A stretch of DNA of 64,000 nt from a virus: positions 1-64,000 of IMG/VR virus record IMGVR_UViG_3300043427_001127. One strand, written 5' to 3'. The position numbers and the translations under genes were made by a program. Shown here piece by piece: positions 46,601 through 56,300 of this stretch. A model generated the notes under the pieces. The model made no database searches. It was not told the DNA's origin and saw nothing but the letters and a program-made list of their open reading frames with translations. How positions within the stretch are numbered: position 1 is the stretch's first letter; each line of letters opens with the position of its first letter.

Positions 46601-49600
46601 GACCGATTTTGGAGCACAAAACGTTAATACTCACAGCTTCTCACAAACAAGTGGTATTCATGCGTTTGTTCCATACGCAGAATATGCAGCAAGAAACCTC
46701 ATCAACTTCTCGTCAGCACATGGATTTGTTGACAATGATATTGTCACATATTCAAATGGTGGCGGAACATCTATTCAAGGTCTAACTCAGTTCTCTGGCA
46801 TTAACATCAGCGCGATCTCATCTACATCATCTAACTTTACTGTAACCACAAGTGCTTCAACTTGGGCAGTTGGTGAAGGTATTGTAATCTCTGGTGTAAC
46901 TCCATCCGCATATAACGGAAGCTGGACGATTGCCTCAACTAACGGGACTACATCATTTACAGTTACATCAACAGCAAACCCTGGAACTGGTTCGGCATTT
47001 GGAACTGCAACTAAGGGTTACTATGTTGACTTGAGTTCCCCAACTAAGTTTGGTCTCAAAACAACTTCTATTGGCAACCGTTTAGACCTTGAAAGTTTTG
47101 GTACTGGTTCTGCTCATGTCTTCACTAAGACTATTACCAACCCAACTGCCGATACTATCTTCAAGGCAAACCACGGTCTAGTACCTGGCACAGAACTTGT
47201 TTATGATGACGGTGGCAATACCACAATCGGCGGTTTAACTGACCTTCAAACGTATTATGTAAAGGAAGTTATTGGATTAGATAGATTTACTCTATCAGCA
47301 TCTTCAGGTGGAACTAGAATCAACTTATCTTCCACTGGTACTGGAACACAATCATTAAATATTCAGACTGCTGGATCTTTTGACGGCGCTTACACTGTAT
47401 CTAACGTTGTTTCACCAACTCAATATACATTTGGTGTTTCTGCTCAGATTCCAAAGATTCAAAGATCTTTAAATCCAACAACTCAGTTGAACACAACCAC
47501 TGATGTATTTACTATTACCAACCACCGTTTTGCAACTGGTACTGCTATTGAGTATAGCAATAATGGAAATACATCCATCGGAAACTTAACAAATAATGAT
47601 ACTTATTATATCATTAGACTTGATAAAGATACATTCAAGTTAGCAGATACTTACGAGAATGCTCTTGCTGGTTCAGCAAGAGACATTACTGGTGTTGGTA
47701 CTGGAACTTCACATGTCTTCACCTCATTTAGTGTTGTAGGTGAAGTTGCTGGTGCTGGTACTGTAGATATTAGTAGTGGTCTGGCAACTGTTACTGGAAC
47801 AAATACCACATTCCTATCAACATTCCGTGTTGGTGATACTATCATCATCAATCTAGGAACAGGTTCTGTACTTGCTTCTGAGATTATTGCTATCAAGTCC
47901 AACACATCTCTAACGATTGCAGATGCTGCTGCTTCTACTTTAACTGGATTAACATATCTGATTCCTTCTGGTCTCTATGTGCGTCCTGGTTGCTTCAGCC
48001 TACACAGACCATTTGACGGTGGTGTTGAAATCAACGCTGGATACGGTGCTGACTCACAAATCATTCGTCAGACACGTAGATACTTCCGTTACCAGTCAGG
48101 TAAAGGTTTAGCATGTCAGTTCGCTATTAACTTCAACCCATCTATTGAGATTCAGTCAATCACAGCAAGTGGTAGCGTTGCTACGGTAACTACACTTCTT
48201 CCACACGGTCTGATTGCCAACAAGGCATTCACTGTTGCCGAAGCAGAAGTTAGCTCGGGTGTAAACTACTACAACGGAACTTTCCCAGTTCAGAGTGTTC
48301 CTTCTTTGACCACATTTACTTACGTTATGGATGGAGAACCATCTGACACTTCGGCAAACGGATTCCCCAAACTACAAGTTAGAAACTGGAATGGTTCTGC
48401 TATTCGTTGTGGTATGTTTGACACCCAGAATGGTATGTTCTGGGAGTATGATGGCACAACTCTATATGCAGTAAGAAGAAATAGCACTCAGCAGATTGCT
48501 GGTACTATCAATGCCACCAAAAACAGTCCAGTTATTTCAGGTCAAGGTACTCGTTTCCTTGAGCAGTTATCTCCTGGTGACTACGTTGTAATCAGAGGTC
48601 AATCATATAAGATTACCAATATTGCTTCAAACAGTACAATGTATGTTTCCCCTTCTTATAAGGGAGTTACAACAACTCGTGCGATTATCACAAAAACTAT
48701 TGACGTTAAAGTTCCTCAGAATCAGTTTAGCATTGATCCTTGCGATGGCACTGGTCCAACAGGATATCTTTTAGACATCGGTAGGATTCAGATGGCCTAC
48801 ATTGACTACTCATGGTATGGTGCAGGTAAGATTCGTTTCGGATTCAAGGATCAGAACGGTCATGTTAAGTACATGCACGAGTTCAAGCACAACAACAAAG
48901 AGTATGAAGCGTACCTACGTTCAGGTAACATGCCAGCTCGTTATGAGGTTATTAACACTGGTGTTCCCGCTTTCGCTCCTTCTCTAGCACACTGGGGTAC
49001 TACCATTCAAATGGATGGTAAGTATGACGATGATGGTTCATACCTCTTTACTGGTTCTTCATCACTACTATCGTTCTCTGGTAGTTCAACAACTACAACT
49101 GGTACTGCTGGAAACTATACTTATGTAAACACTGATGGTTCTACTACATCCATCCCAACAACTTCAACTAGCACATCTACCATCCCCACAACCAGTGTTG
49201 ACCTTGTTAACAACAGGATCACTTTAGCAAATGCTTCGTCATTATTCTCCAACGGTTCTATTATTCAATACCAAAACGGTGGTGGTGCAAATATTGGCGG
49301 ATTAACTTCTGGTTCTTATTATTTTGTAAGGAACGTAACGTCAACCAACTTCCAGCTCTCATTAACATCAACTGGTTCTATTATTGACTTGAATACAACA
49401 CAAGGAAACAACGCTCAGTTCTTCCGCTACAACTTCCGTTATAACGTAACTCTGACATCTGTTCCTGGTTATGGAAGCAGAATCATTCACCGATTCAGAA
49501 CTGATGCTTCTGGTTTCGCTGCGATTGGTTCGGTTTCATTCGGTACTCAAATCAGTTCAACCGCTATTGCGGCAGTAACTGCTTTAGCTGGCGGGCAAGC

Positions 49601-50273
49601 AAGGATTTTCCGTGTTCTCAACACTGGTGGTGGTAGTGCTGATATTGACTTCTTCTTCACTGCTACAGCAGCTGCACAGAATACCAACCCACCAGGAACA
49701 ACTGGTTTCATCGCTGCTTCTACATCATCGGCACTAGCGCATACAGTTGGTACGGATACTCCGATTCCTTCATTGATTCCGATGATTTCTGTTCGTCTTG
49801 CTCCTTCTGTTGATAGTGGTCTCATTGGTAACGTTGGTGTGAGAGATATCATCAACCGAATGCAACTTGCTCTACAAACAGTTGGTACACTCACAACCCA
49901 CGATATTGAGATTCGCCTCATTCTAAATGGCGCATTGAGTCAATACAACTGGCAGAATGTAGGAAGACCTTCATTGTGTCAATATATTTCACACCAAAAC
50001 GATGATACTGTGGTTGGTGGTACGACCGTGTTTACCTTCCGTGCTTCTGGTGGTTCTACTGAGGCAAGTGGTAAGAAACTATCTAACGTGTTTAACCAAG
50101 ATATTGATAACCTACTATCGCTAGGTAACTCAGTCCTCGGCGGTGATGGTGTATTCCCTGACGGACCAGACGTTCTAACGGTTGCCGTTGCTCCTCTGAA
50201 CGTCTCTGGTATTACGGTTAACTCACCACTATCCCTATCGTCAAGAATCACTTGGTCTGAATCACAGGCATAA
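43689..50273 (+). CDS. Giant tail fibre-like protein (2194 aa) with repeated modules
   Basis: A 2194-aa all-beta protein. After a distinct head ([20 protein letters not shown]) it has at least six copies of a module of the type H-G-F/L-x-D-N-x-V-x-Y...G-N-T-x-I-x-G-L-T...Y-Y-V-R. They begin near 333, 912, 1002, 1155, 1271 and 1840. There are also two [12 protein letters not shown] elements. The last third (from about 1435) contains [24 protein letters not shown] (about 1683) and a [16 protein letters not shown] strand pair that match the 464-aa protein at 61991. Probably a host-contact fibre. Confidence 0.75.
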   Translation: MAKRLVFKSTFSPSTNEVTIEGNIRRRRLLLITNVSKNIIIYNFAEPTLGATTFSFDPVEEETTITLVKDCSAMDEDDTLQIFYEEDAVAFEPDEAYTDPVSKFRISEAQTLIDTDFEYGLQSTKWETIEMLNNIPSFFSRSGDTPLVVTEVAVTNDNDTIIVTAPSHGLSVGTPLDVRGLSVTTLEGSYIIKNVLDTDRFTFVAREKATFTGSVFGSYTTITPGQFYQGSQVPYKSIFTDAVNPSTITIETPYPSGFVNGAAFYLTNTIALSNISFDATLVDITDTLTTTATVNPTGTQSIGTLDSYNVTIWDKQGLSGVSNTKAFTSDAVDATTNNITLTAHGFSDNQAVVIFPASGATMPGGVTGGRAYVLRTIDANTFYLTRYWSSTTKVDITSQGSGQFAIVRAHGVRSINYSNDQIKFFDNPGWASSQRFVYYRGDQSPALIQQSSAGTTGPADAVGTIADWYTADSANLTSTYFVTGGASADWTINSTSTGAYNVTEGPLLAINSLRKEFGSFSGTGSISGTTLTISSVTDGRLAIGSVLFGGTPAITASTRITAFGTGTGGIGTYTVNNSQTTSGTITGNLQYEPDSLGVTILNATSRKGTQHGGSNSGIALVTPNMISGNFINFGSGTSVFTDGTGVAVIPLPGTTLPTGLVAGRAYAIRTTGVASATPAAPALTLVQNGTTAQTLSGFSGPGFLLVAGMVINSVASGSATITMQGTDVNNNNAGRGFLINGNLDQKFVYYRGPSLNVLSSTGNVFQGAEANTAQWYNSAVSSTFIGSVSTTNASATITVSGSPTAITGTLEIGSAISGPGIPNGAFILAFGTGTGGAGTYTMSAAATSTTSGVITAVNTTLGTTYFSRSYPAATTMTLATTRGGTAFTFSAAYTFAAGGQIHLLVPYRSLETASTIFHANHGYSDNDVVRYDANGNTAIPGLTTNTDYFVRRYDANRYGLSLASNGVRINLTDFGAQNVNTHSFSQTSGIHAFVPYAEYAARNLINFSSAHGFVDNDIVTYSNGGGTSIQGLTQFSGINISAISSTSSNFTVTTSASTWAVGEGIVISGVTPSAYNGSWTIASTNGTTSFTVTSTANPGTGSAFGTATKGYYVDLSSPTKFGLKTTSIGNRLDLESFGTGSAHVFTKTITNPTADTIFKANHGLVPGTELVYDDGGNTTIGGLTDLQTYYVKEVIGLDRFTLSASSGGTRINLSSTGTGTQSLNIQTAGSFDGAYTVSNVVSPTQYTFGVSAQIPKIQRSLNPTTQLNTTTDVFTITNHRFATGTAIEYSNNGNTSIGNLTNNDTYYIIRLDKDTFKLADTYENALAGSARDITGVGTGTSHVFTSFSVVGEVAGAGTVDISSGLATVTGTNTTFLSTFRVGDTIIINLGTGSVLASEIIAIKSNTSLTIADAAASTLTGLTYLIPSGLYVRPGCFSLHRPFDGGVEINAGYGADSQIIRQTRRYFRYQSGKGLACQFAINFNPSIEIQSITASGSVATVTTLLPHGLIANKAFTVAEAEVSSGVNYYNGTFPVQSVPSLTTFTYVMDGEPSDTSANGFPKLQVRNWNGSAIRCGMFDTQNGMFWEYDGTTLYAVRRNSTQQIAGTINATKNSPVISGQGTRFLEQLSPGDYVVIRGQSYKITNIASNSTMYVSPSYKGVTTTRAIITKTIDVKVPQNQFSIDPCDGTGPTGYLLDIGRIQMAYIDYSWYGAGKIRFGFKDQNGHVKYMHEFKHNNKEYEAYLRSGNMPARYEVINTGVPAFAPSLAHWGTTIQMDGKYDDDGSYLFTGSSSLLSFSGSSTTTTGTAGNYTYVNTDGSTTSIPTTSTSTSTIPTTSVDLVNNRITLANASSLFSNGSIIQYQNGGGANIGGLTSGSYYFVRNVTSTNFQLSLTSTGSIIDLNTTQGNNAQFFRYNFRYNVTLTSVPGYGSRIIHRFRTDASGFAAIGSVSFGTQISSTAIAAVTALAGGQARIFRVLNTGGGSADIDFFFTATAAAQNTNPPGTTGFIAASTSSALAHTVGTDTPIPSLIPMISVRLAPSVDSGLIGNVGVRDIINRMQLALQTVGTLTTHDIEIRLILNGALSQYNWQNVGRPSLCQYISHQNDDTVVGGTTVFTFRASGGSTEASGKKLSNVFNQDIDNLLSLGNSVLGGDGVFPDGPDVLTVAVAPLNVSGITVNSPLSLSSRITWSESQA

Positions 50274-50274
50274 T

Positions 50275-50282
50275 CATAAATA
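50275..50282 (+). promoter_or_regulatory. Variant late promoter box
   Basis: CATAAATA, one base from consensus, directly after the 2194-aa gene. Expected start near 50288, ahead of the 540-aa fibre (ATG 50306, AGG at 50291-50293). Confidence 0.5.
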
Positions 50283-50305
50283 TCTAATAAAGGTAACACA
50301 GAAAA

Positions 50306-51928
50306 ATGACGAAAGAAGTTCAGTTTAGAAGGGGGACTACAACTCAGCATAGCACCTTTACGGGTGCTCTTGCTGAGGTAACTGTTGATACTGATAAAAA
50401 GGTTGTCGTAGTACACGATGGCGTGACTGCTGGTGGGCAGGAAATGGTTGGTAGAACCGCTACACAAACCCTAACAAATAAAACACTCACCTCACCCGCC
50501 ATCAATGGTGGAACAATCAATAATGCTTCTGTTGGAGCTACCACCAGAAGCAGCGGTGCTTTCACCACCCTAGATGCAAATGGCAACGTTATCCTCGGAA
50601 GCGATTCTTCGGATACTGTTACTATTAACGGCATTGTAAATAGTAACCTCGTTCTCGGAACTGGAGTTCAGATTCAGGGACCAGGAACACTTGTTATTGA
50701 TCCAGCTACAGTTGGAGATGACACTGGTACAGTTCAAATCAAAGGTAACCTAGAAGTTCTCGGAACTACTACTACCATTGACTCAACTACAGTAACATTC
50801 AATGATCCTTTGATTGTTTTGGGTGATGGTCAGACAACTTCCGCTACTGTTGATACTGGCGGTTTTACTTTAGGAACTACTGGTATTAGTATTCAATATA
50901 ATCATGCTAACAGTAGATTTAACTGTACCGAAGATTTTCATCTTGCTAATGGAAAGGCTTATGAAATCAATGGCACTGTAGTTCTTTCTTCATCTGCAGT
51001 TTTAGGCAAAACAATCGGCGGTACGAACACAGGTGATATTGTTTCTATTGATGGCACTCAAACACTGTCTGGCAAAACCTTAACTGCACCTAGATTTGTT
51101 GATACTGGATTCATTGCAGATAGTAATGGCAATGAACTTTTAGAGTTTGGTGTAACTGCCAATGCTGTTAATGAAGTTAAGATTACCAACGCTGCAACTG
51201 GAACTACTGGTCCACTGATTCAATCTTTTGGAGAAACTAACGTTGATTTGAGATTGTCTGGTAATGGAACAGGTGATATTGTTATCGTCAATGATAGTGC
51301 TTTAAAACCACTGGCAGGTACAACATCTAAAGCTCCAATCCAGTTTACTGTAGGTTCTTTGTTGACAACCGCAACAGCGGGTGCGTTTGAGTATGACGGC
51401 ACACAGTTTTATTTGACGAATGCAGATACTGCTAACGGCAAAAAGTATGTAGAGACATTAAATAGATATCAAGTAACAGCAAACAATACTGCTATTACTG
51501 GTACTGCTATTATTGATGCATTCCCTGCAACAAGTAGTTTTCCTTTCCTTGCTGGTGCATACTATGAGATTGAATATCACATGTATTGGATTCGCACCAC
51601 TACTGCTGGTACACATACATACACATTAGTCAGCACACAAAACTGGCAATATGCTGCATTAAGTTCTCAAGGTTTACAAAACGCTGGTGTGGTTGGTCAA
51701 CATGTCAGTTCTTCCAACGCAGCTTCATTAGCACTTCCAGCATCTGCTTCAATGGCGATTGGTAACCATTACCATGTTGTGAAGTCTTATTTCTTAGCAA
51801 ACGCAACTACTGCTGGAAATATTCGCTTGCGTGTCACTTCTTCTGCTAACGGTATTACACTGCAGAGAGGCAGTTTCTACACTGTAAGAAGATTGCCTGC
51901 TGGAAGTATTGGAACTTTTGTTGCGTGA
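50306..51928 (+). CDS. Mtd_N-headed tail fibre protein (540 aa)
   Basis: A 540-aa fibre. Residues 1-50 form an Mtd_N-like head (RRGTTTQHSTFTGALAEVTV, VVVHDGVTAGG). Then come fibre-shaft repeats typical of phage fibres: TQTLTNKTLTSPAINGG, GTQTLSGKTLTAPRF, and a GNLEVLGTTTTIDSTTVTF beta-helix part. From about 340 a beta-rich tip (APIQFTVGSLLTTATAGAFEY, then YEIEYHMYWIRTTTAGTHTY) is shared with the 1771-aa protein. This is the best candidate for a receptor-binding fibre of simple build. A terminator follows the stop. Confidence 0.83.
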   Translation: MTKEVQFRRGTTTQHSTFTGALAEVTVDTDKKVVVVHDGVTAGGQEMVGRTATQTLTNKTLTSPAINGGTINNASVGATTRSSGAFTTLDANGNVILGSDSSDTVTINGIVNSNLVLGTGVQIQGPGTLVIDPATVGDDTGTVQIKGNLEVLGTTTTIDSTTVTFNDPLIVLGDGQTTSATVDTGGFTLGTTGISIQYNHANSRFNCTEDFHLANGKAYEINGTVVLSSSAVLGKTIGGTNTGDIVSIDGTQTLSGKTLTAPRFVDTGFIADSNGNELLEFGVTANAVNEVKITNAATGTTGPLIQSFGETNVDLRLSGNGTGDIVIVNDSALKPLAGTTSKAPIQFTVGSLLTTATAGAFEYDGTQFYLTNADTANGKKYVETLNRYQVTANNTAITGTAIIDAFPATSSFPFLAGAYYEIEYHMYWIRTTTAGTHTYTLVSTQNWQYAALSSQGLQNAGVVGQHVSSSNAASLALPASASMAIGNHYHVVKSYFLANATTAGNIRLRVTSSANGITLQRGSFYTVRRLPAGSIGTFVA

Positions 51929-51947
51929 TATTTTTCACATATTTTTC

Positions 51948-51975
51948 AATCCCTCCTCGCGGAGGGATTTTTTTT
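51948..51975 (+). terminator. Rho-independent terminator
   Basis: Stem AATCCCTCC (51948-51956) and GGAGGGATT (51961-51969) with loop TCGC, then a run of T (51968-51975). The next late box begins at the last T of the run. Confidence 0.92.
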
Positions 51976-51982
51976 ATAAATA
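51975..51982 (+). promoter_or_regulatory. T4-type late promoter box
   Basis: TATAAATA immediately after the terminator T-run, expected start near 51988. It drives the gene at 52020; its leader holds a seven-G run shortly before the ATG. Confidence 0.75.
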
Positions 51983-52019
51983 TCTATGAAACCTTATGTG
52001 GGGGGGAAAGTGAACCTTC

Positions 52020-52709
52020 ATGACGCTAGAAAATAAAAATTTTTCGGTTAAAAATGGTTTATCCATTATCAATACTGAGGTTATCAGTATTGACCGAAAG
52101 CTAAGAAATCTCACATTTGATAGCGCAGATTCTAATACGTTAAAGTTAAGTGGCAATCAACTTGTCGCTACTGCTGGTTCTGCAACCATTACCATACCAA
52201 ACTCTACTGATACTTTAGTAGCAAGAAATACCACGGATACTCTAAAGAATAAAACTTTAGACGATTTTTATGCCATTGGCACAATGATCGTAAACGGTTC
52301 TGGTGGTAACGAGGGACAAATCCTGAAAGCTACTGGCGATGGGATGACGTGGGCAGACACATTTAATGGTCTTCCTAGATATGTTCCATATGATTCTGAT
52401 TTTAATGCAGAATCACAAGGATTATATTTGGTAGATACATCAGATAATACTATAGAAATAACTTTACCAGATACTAGTGCAATTGATCCTTCTACAGGAT
52501 TGCCTGTGGTAGAAGATGGAGAAGGTATTGAGTTTATTGATGCTAAAGGAACTTGGGGTATAAATTTTGTAAGATTGATTCCCGCAAATAGTTCTGCTTC
52601 TTTTATTAACTTAGCAAACATTGAAGATAATGAATATGTTTTTGATTTATCTAACGCTATTGTTAGAGTAGTTTGGGATGGTCAATATTGGAGAGTATTC
52701 CCAAGATAG
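52020..52709 (+). CDS. Fibre-like structural protein (229 aa)
   Basis: A 229-aa protein with a TLKLSGNQLVATAGSATITIP strand series, then RNTTDTLKNKTLDDF, which is the shaft-to-head motif (LxNKTL) of phage fibres. A GGNEGQILKATGDGMTWAD segment near 100 is common in fibre tips. The C-terminal part (about 120-229) is beta-rich and ends VRVVWDGQYWRVFPR. Probably a small tail-fibre or adaptor. Its stop lies 11 nt before the next ATG. Confidence 0.7.
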   Translation: MTLENKNFSVKNGLSIINTEVISIDRKLRNLTFDSADSNTLKLSGNQLVATAGSATITIPNSTDTLVARNTTDTLKNKTLDDFYAIGTMIVNGSGGNEGQILKATGDGMTWADTFNGLPRYVPYDSDFNAESQGLYLVDTSDNTIEITLPDTSAIDPSTGLPVVEDGEGIEFIDAKGTWGINFVRLIPANSSASFINLANIEDNEYVFDLSNAIVRVVWDGQYWRVFPR

Positions 52710-52720
52710 GAGAAAAATAA

Positions 52721-53380
52721 ATGGCACTATATTTAAGTAGTGATTTATCTGGTTCTGGTAGTAGCAGCGGCGGTGGTGGAAGTGGAGATATTAGTAGTGT
52801 AATAAGAACCACTACTAGTTGGTATTTTCATGCACTTAGAAGAGATTCTGAAGGTATGTTGTATTACAATACACTAAGACCCACAGATGAAGGAACCATT
52901 GATGTTTTCAACGAAGAAAACACACAGTTGTCTGATTTACTTGATGGAGTAGATAATGTTGACGCAAAAGCACCTGTTCTTAGACTGAAACTTATTACAG
53001 GAGGAACTAAGTTAGCGTCAGAAGCAAATGAAACATATGTAGTTAATGGATTAGTATCCAATAAAAAAGGAAAAAATTTATCAGTTTCTATAACAAGAGA
53101 TTCTGATGGGGTTATTAGTGACATTAATGTAACTAATGGTGGCGAAGATTTTGGCGTGGGTGATGAGATTATTGTTTCTTCCACTTTTATAAAAGAAGAA
53201 TCATCTCAATCAGATTTACATTTATATGTTGATGAGTTGGTAAAAACATATTCAAACTCCCCATCTGATAAATATCAACAGTATAGATTTGATGCGAGAA
53301 AAATCTCTTACTATATCGATGATCAAGGTTATTTGGTTGCCAAGTTCGGAAACCATGATTATTCACAATCACCACGTTAA
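52721..53380 (+). CDS. Structural protein with Gly/Ser-rich head (219 aa)
   Basis: A 219-aa protein with AGGAG (52708-52712) upstream. Residues 8-22 are a Gly/Ser linker (GSGSSSGGGGSG). A beta domain (about 25-95) precedes a NVTNGGEDFGVGDEIIVSST element near 135-155. This is the same GG-x-Y/F-x-x-G-D module class as in the baseplate giants. It ends with a YYIDDQGYLVAKFGNHDYS stretch. Role unknown; it lies between two fibre genes. Confidence 0.6.
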   Translation: MALYLSSDLSGSGSSSGGGGSGDISSVIRTTTSWYFHALRRDSEGMLYYNTLRPTDEGTIDVFNEENTQLSDLLDGVDNVDAKAPVLRLKLITGGTKLASEANETYVVNGLVSNKKGKNLSVSITRDSDGVISDINVTNGGEDFGVGDEIIVSSTFIKEESSQSDLHLYVDELVKTYSNSPSDKYQQYRFDARKISYYIDDQGYLVAKFGNHDYSQSPR

Positions 53381-53397
53381 TCTCAGGAAGTATAAAA

Positions 53398-56300
53398 ATG
53401 GCTGAATTTAGATTAGGTAGACTAAAGTTCAACTGGACTGGCGAATGGCAACCAAACCGCGCCTATGTTCTGGACGATATTATCTCATTCAGAGGTAATA
53501 CTTACGTTTGTGTGGTTAACCACACTTCTACTGGTTCAGTAGAGCAATGGGAAGATGTTGATCTCAACGCAAGTACACCAAGATGGGAACTATATGTTCC
53601 TGGTATTAGAAATGCTGGTTCTTGGCAACCAAATACTTTCTACGCTAAAAATGATCTTGTGCGTTATGGTGGCAATATTTACATTTGTAAAGACAACCAC
53701 ACTTCACCATCCGACCAAAATCTTTTTTACCTAACAAACTTTGCTGGTAACTGGGATCTTTTTTATAACGGCACAGAAAACAAAGGAACTTGGCAGCAAA
53801 ACACTTGGTATAAAGTCAATGATCTTGTTAAGTATGGAAACAATATTTACCTATGCAATCTAGGTCATACTTCAACGACAGCATTTGATATTACTAAGTT
53901 TACTCTTTACTTAGAATCAGTAAAGTTTGAAGATAGTTGGGATTCGAGTACGGAATATCAACCTGGGGACATCGTTCTTTTTGGTGGTTATTCATATACC
54001 GCAAAAACTATTAATACTGACAAACAACCAAACAACTATGTTAGCACCGATTGGGAAGTAATCAGTATTGGTTTTGATTCAAAAGGTGTTTATAATCCAG
54101 CAACCATTTACGTTCCTGGGGATGTAGTTCGTTTTGGTGGAAACACATTCGTTAAAATGCTTACGAGTGTAGCGGGGATTGCTCCAAATGAATCAGGAGA
54201 TGGTGCGTTAAAATGGAGTTTAATCTCGGAAGGTTTATCTTATAAAGGTGATTGGGATGACCAAACAACATATCAAAAGAACGATGTAATCACCCTAGCT
54301 TCTAGTACTTATGTAAGCATTGCTTACAATAACTTAGGAAGAGATCCTGGAACCAATGATGCAGATGGATTCTGGTCTGTAGTTGCGAGGGGCGATGAAG
54401 AAAGTACAATCACAACAAAAGGTGATCTTCTCTACAGAGCGAATGCTACCAACGCAAGATTGCCCATAGGAGATCCTGGTCAGATTCTCTATGCTACAGA
54501 AAATGGTATTCCTGGGTGGGGTAATGCAAAAACCAGAAAAGTTTATTTTGTAAACTTAGATGGCGTTGATGATTTTTCTGATGGTTATGGCGGTTCTATT
54601 GGAAGAGCTTTTAGAACAGTTAAGTACGCCACTCAGATTGCTGCACAAGAAGGTTGTGACGAACAGAACCCAGCAACGATTTATGTAAAAGCTGGTGTAT
54701 ACGACGAAGAGTGTCCTATTACGGTTCCACCATATTGTTCTGTTGTTGGTGACGACAGTAGAGGAACTATTATCGAGCCAGGTCCAGGTTTAAGTAAGAT
54801 TCAAAGATTAATCATTGATTCAACATGTTTATTAAAGCCAGGAGATACACTGACTGTTGATACATTAGCAGGGGCAACCAGAACTGCAAGAGTTCTTCAC
54901 TTTGCTGATACTGACGCTACCCCCGTGGGCAGCGGAGAATCAAATCGCAAAAAAATGGTTTATGTTGAAACCATTGCTGGTGGTCCTATTATCGATACAG
55001 ATACTTTCTTAAACGGTACTGATTTAGGAACAGCACCTGAAGTAAATATCATTTCTGTTGAAAATCTAAATAACACCAAAGCAACTCTATTCTTCCTTTC
55101 GGAAGGTGTGATGCTCAAGGATCTTGTATTCAACAACCCAGACCCCGATGCTGGTTTTGTTATGCCAGATACAACTGGATTGACAATCGAGGAAGAAATA
55201 ACAAACAAACTTGCTGATATCACACAATGTCAGGTTGGGTTCGTTTTCTGGAGAATCAATCCATTCCTGGTATCACAGAATATTATTAAGAGTCCTTATA
55301 TTTACAGTTGTGCGGCATACTCATTTAAAGGTGTTGGCGCTATTGTAGATGGTTCTGTCAATGAAGGAAAAGATCACCCATCTCACTTTGCTTCTGGTCA
55401 CCAAAGCTTACTATTTGGCAACGTAACACAGTTCCCAGAAATGGGTGTTGCGATTTGGTGTAAGGACAATGGAAACTCAGAAATTGTTTCTTGCTTTACT
55501 TACTACGCTCATATTGGTTATGCTTGCTCTGGTGGTGCTCGTATGCGCTCTCTCGGTGGAAACAACTCTTGGGGTAACTATGGTTGTTCTGCAAGAGGAT
55601 TTGACCCAACCGAGATTCCACTTGAAGCAACTATTCGTGGCACAGAATTAAACTTCTATAATGATGCCACAACAGCAGTTGCGACAGCGACTGTTAATGG
55701 TAACTTAGTACTAGGAACTATTGCTCAATCTGGAAAGATTAATGGAGATTTCCAAGTAGGTTCTATTATTTCTAACGAAGGATCGGCAAATAATACTAGT
55801 ATTACTGGTGTTGTAGGAAATGGAACAACTGCCACTGTTTCATTTGCCACTAAACCATTTAATCCTTATGTAGTTGGTAAGCAAATTACAATCAGTGGTG
55901 TATCCAATAGTGCTTTTAATGGCACATTTACTGTTACTGGTATTGTTGGCACAGATGGTGTTATTACTGGTGTGCAGTTTGCATCCACTACTACTGCTAC
56001 TTTAGGTGCTGGTGGTACTGTTAGACCTGCATTGGGTAAGGCAAGAGTTCTTTATGTTCTCGCTGGAAATGATTATACTAAAGTTCTTATCGAACCAATC
56101 ACAGGATTTATCGGTGACGGTCAAAGATGTGCTCAGATTACAGGATCAGATCCAAACAATCCACCTCCAGTAAATATTCCAGAAGCATCTACTGTTATTG
56201 AAAATAGCGAGTTCCCATCCACATCTCCAAGTGAAAGTGCTGCAAACAGAGCAACAAGAGGTGCTAAGTTTGCTGTTATTAATCTACCAGAAAAACCAAA

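Noticed and set aside
43471-51928. Diversity-generating retroelement, suggested by Mtd_N heads
   Set aside because: No reverse transcriptase, template repeat or adenine-biased variable region was seen in the window.
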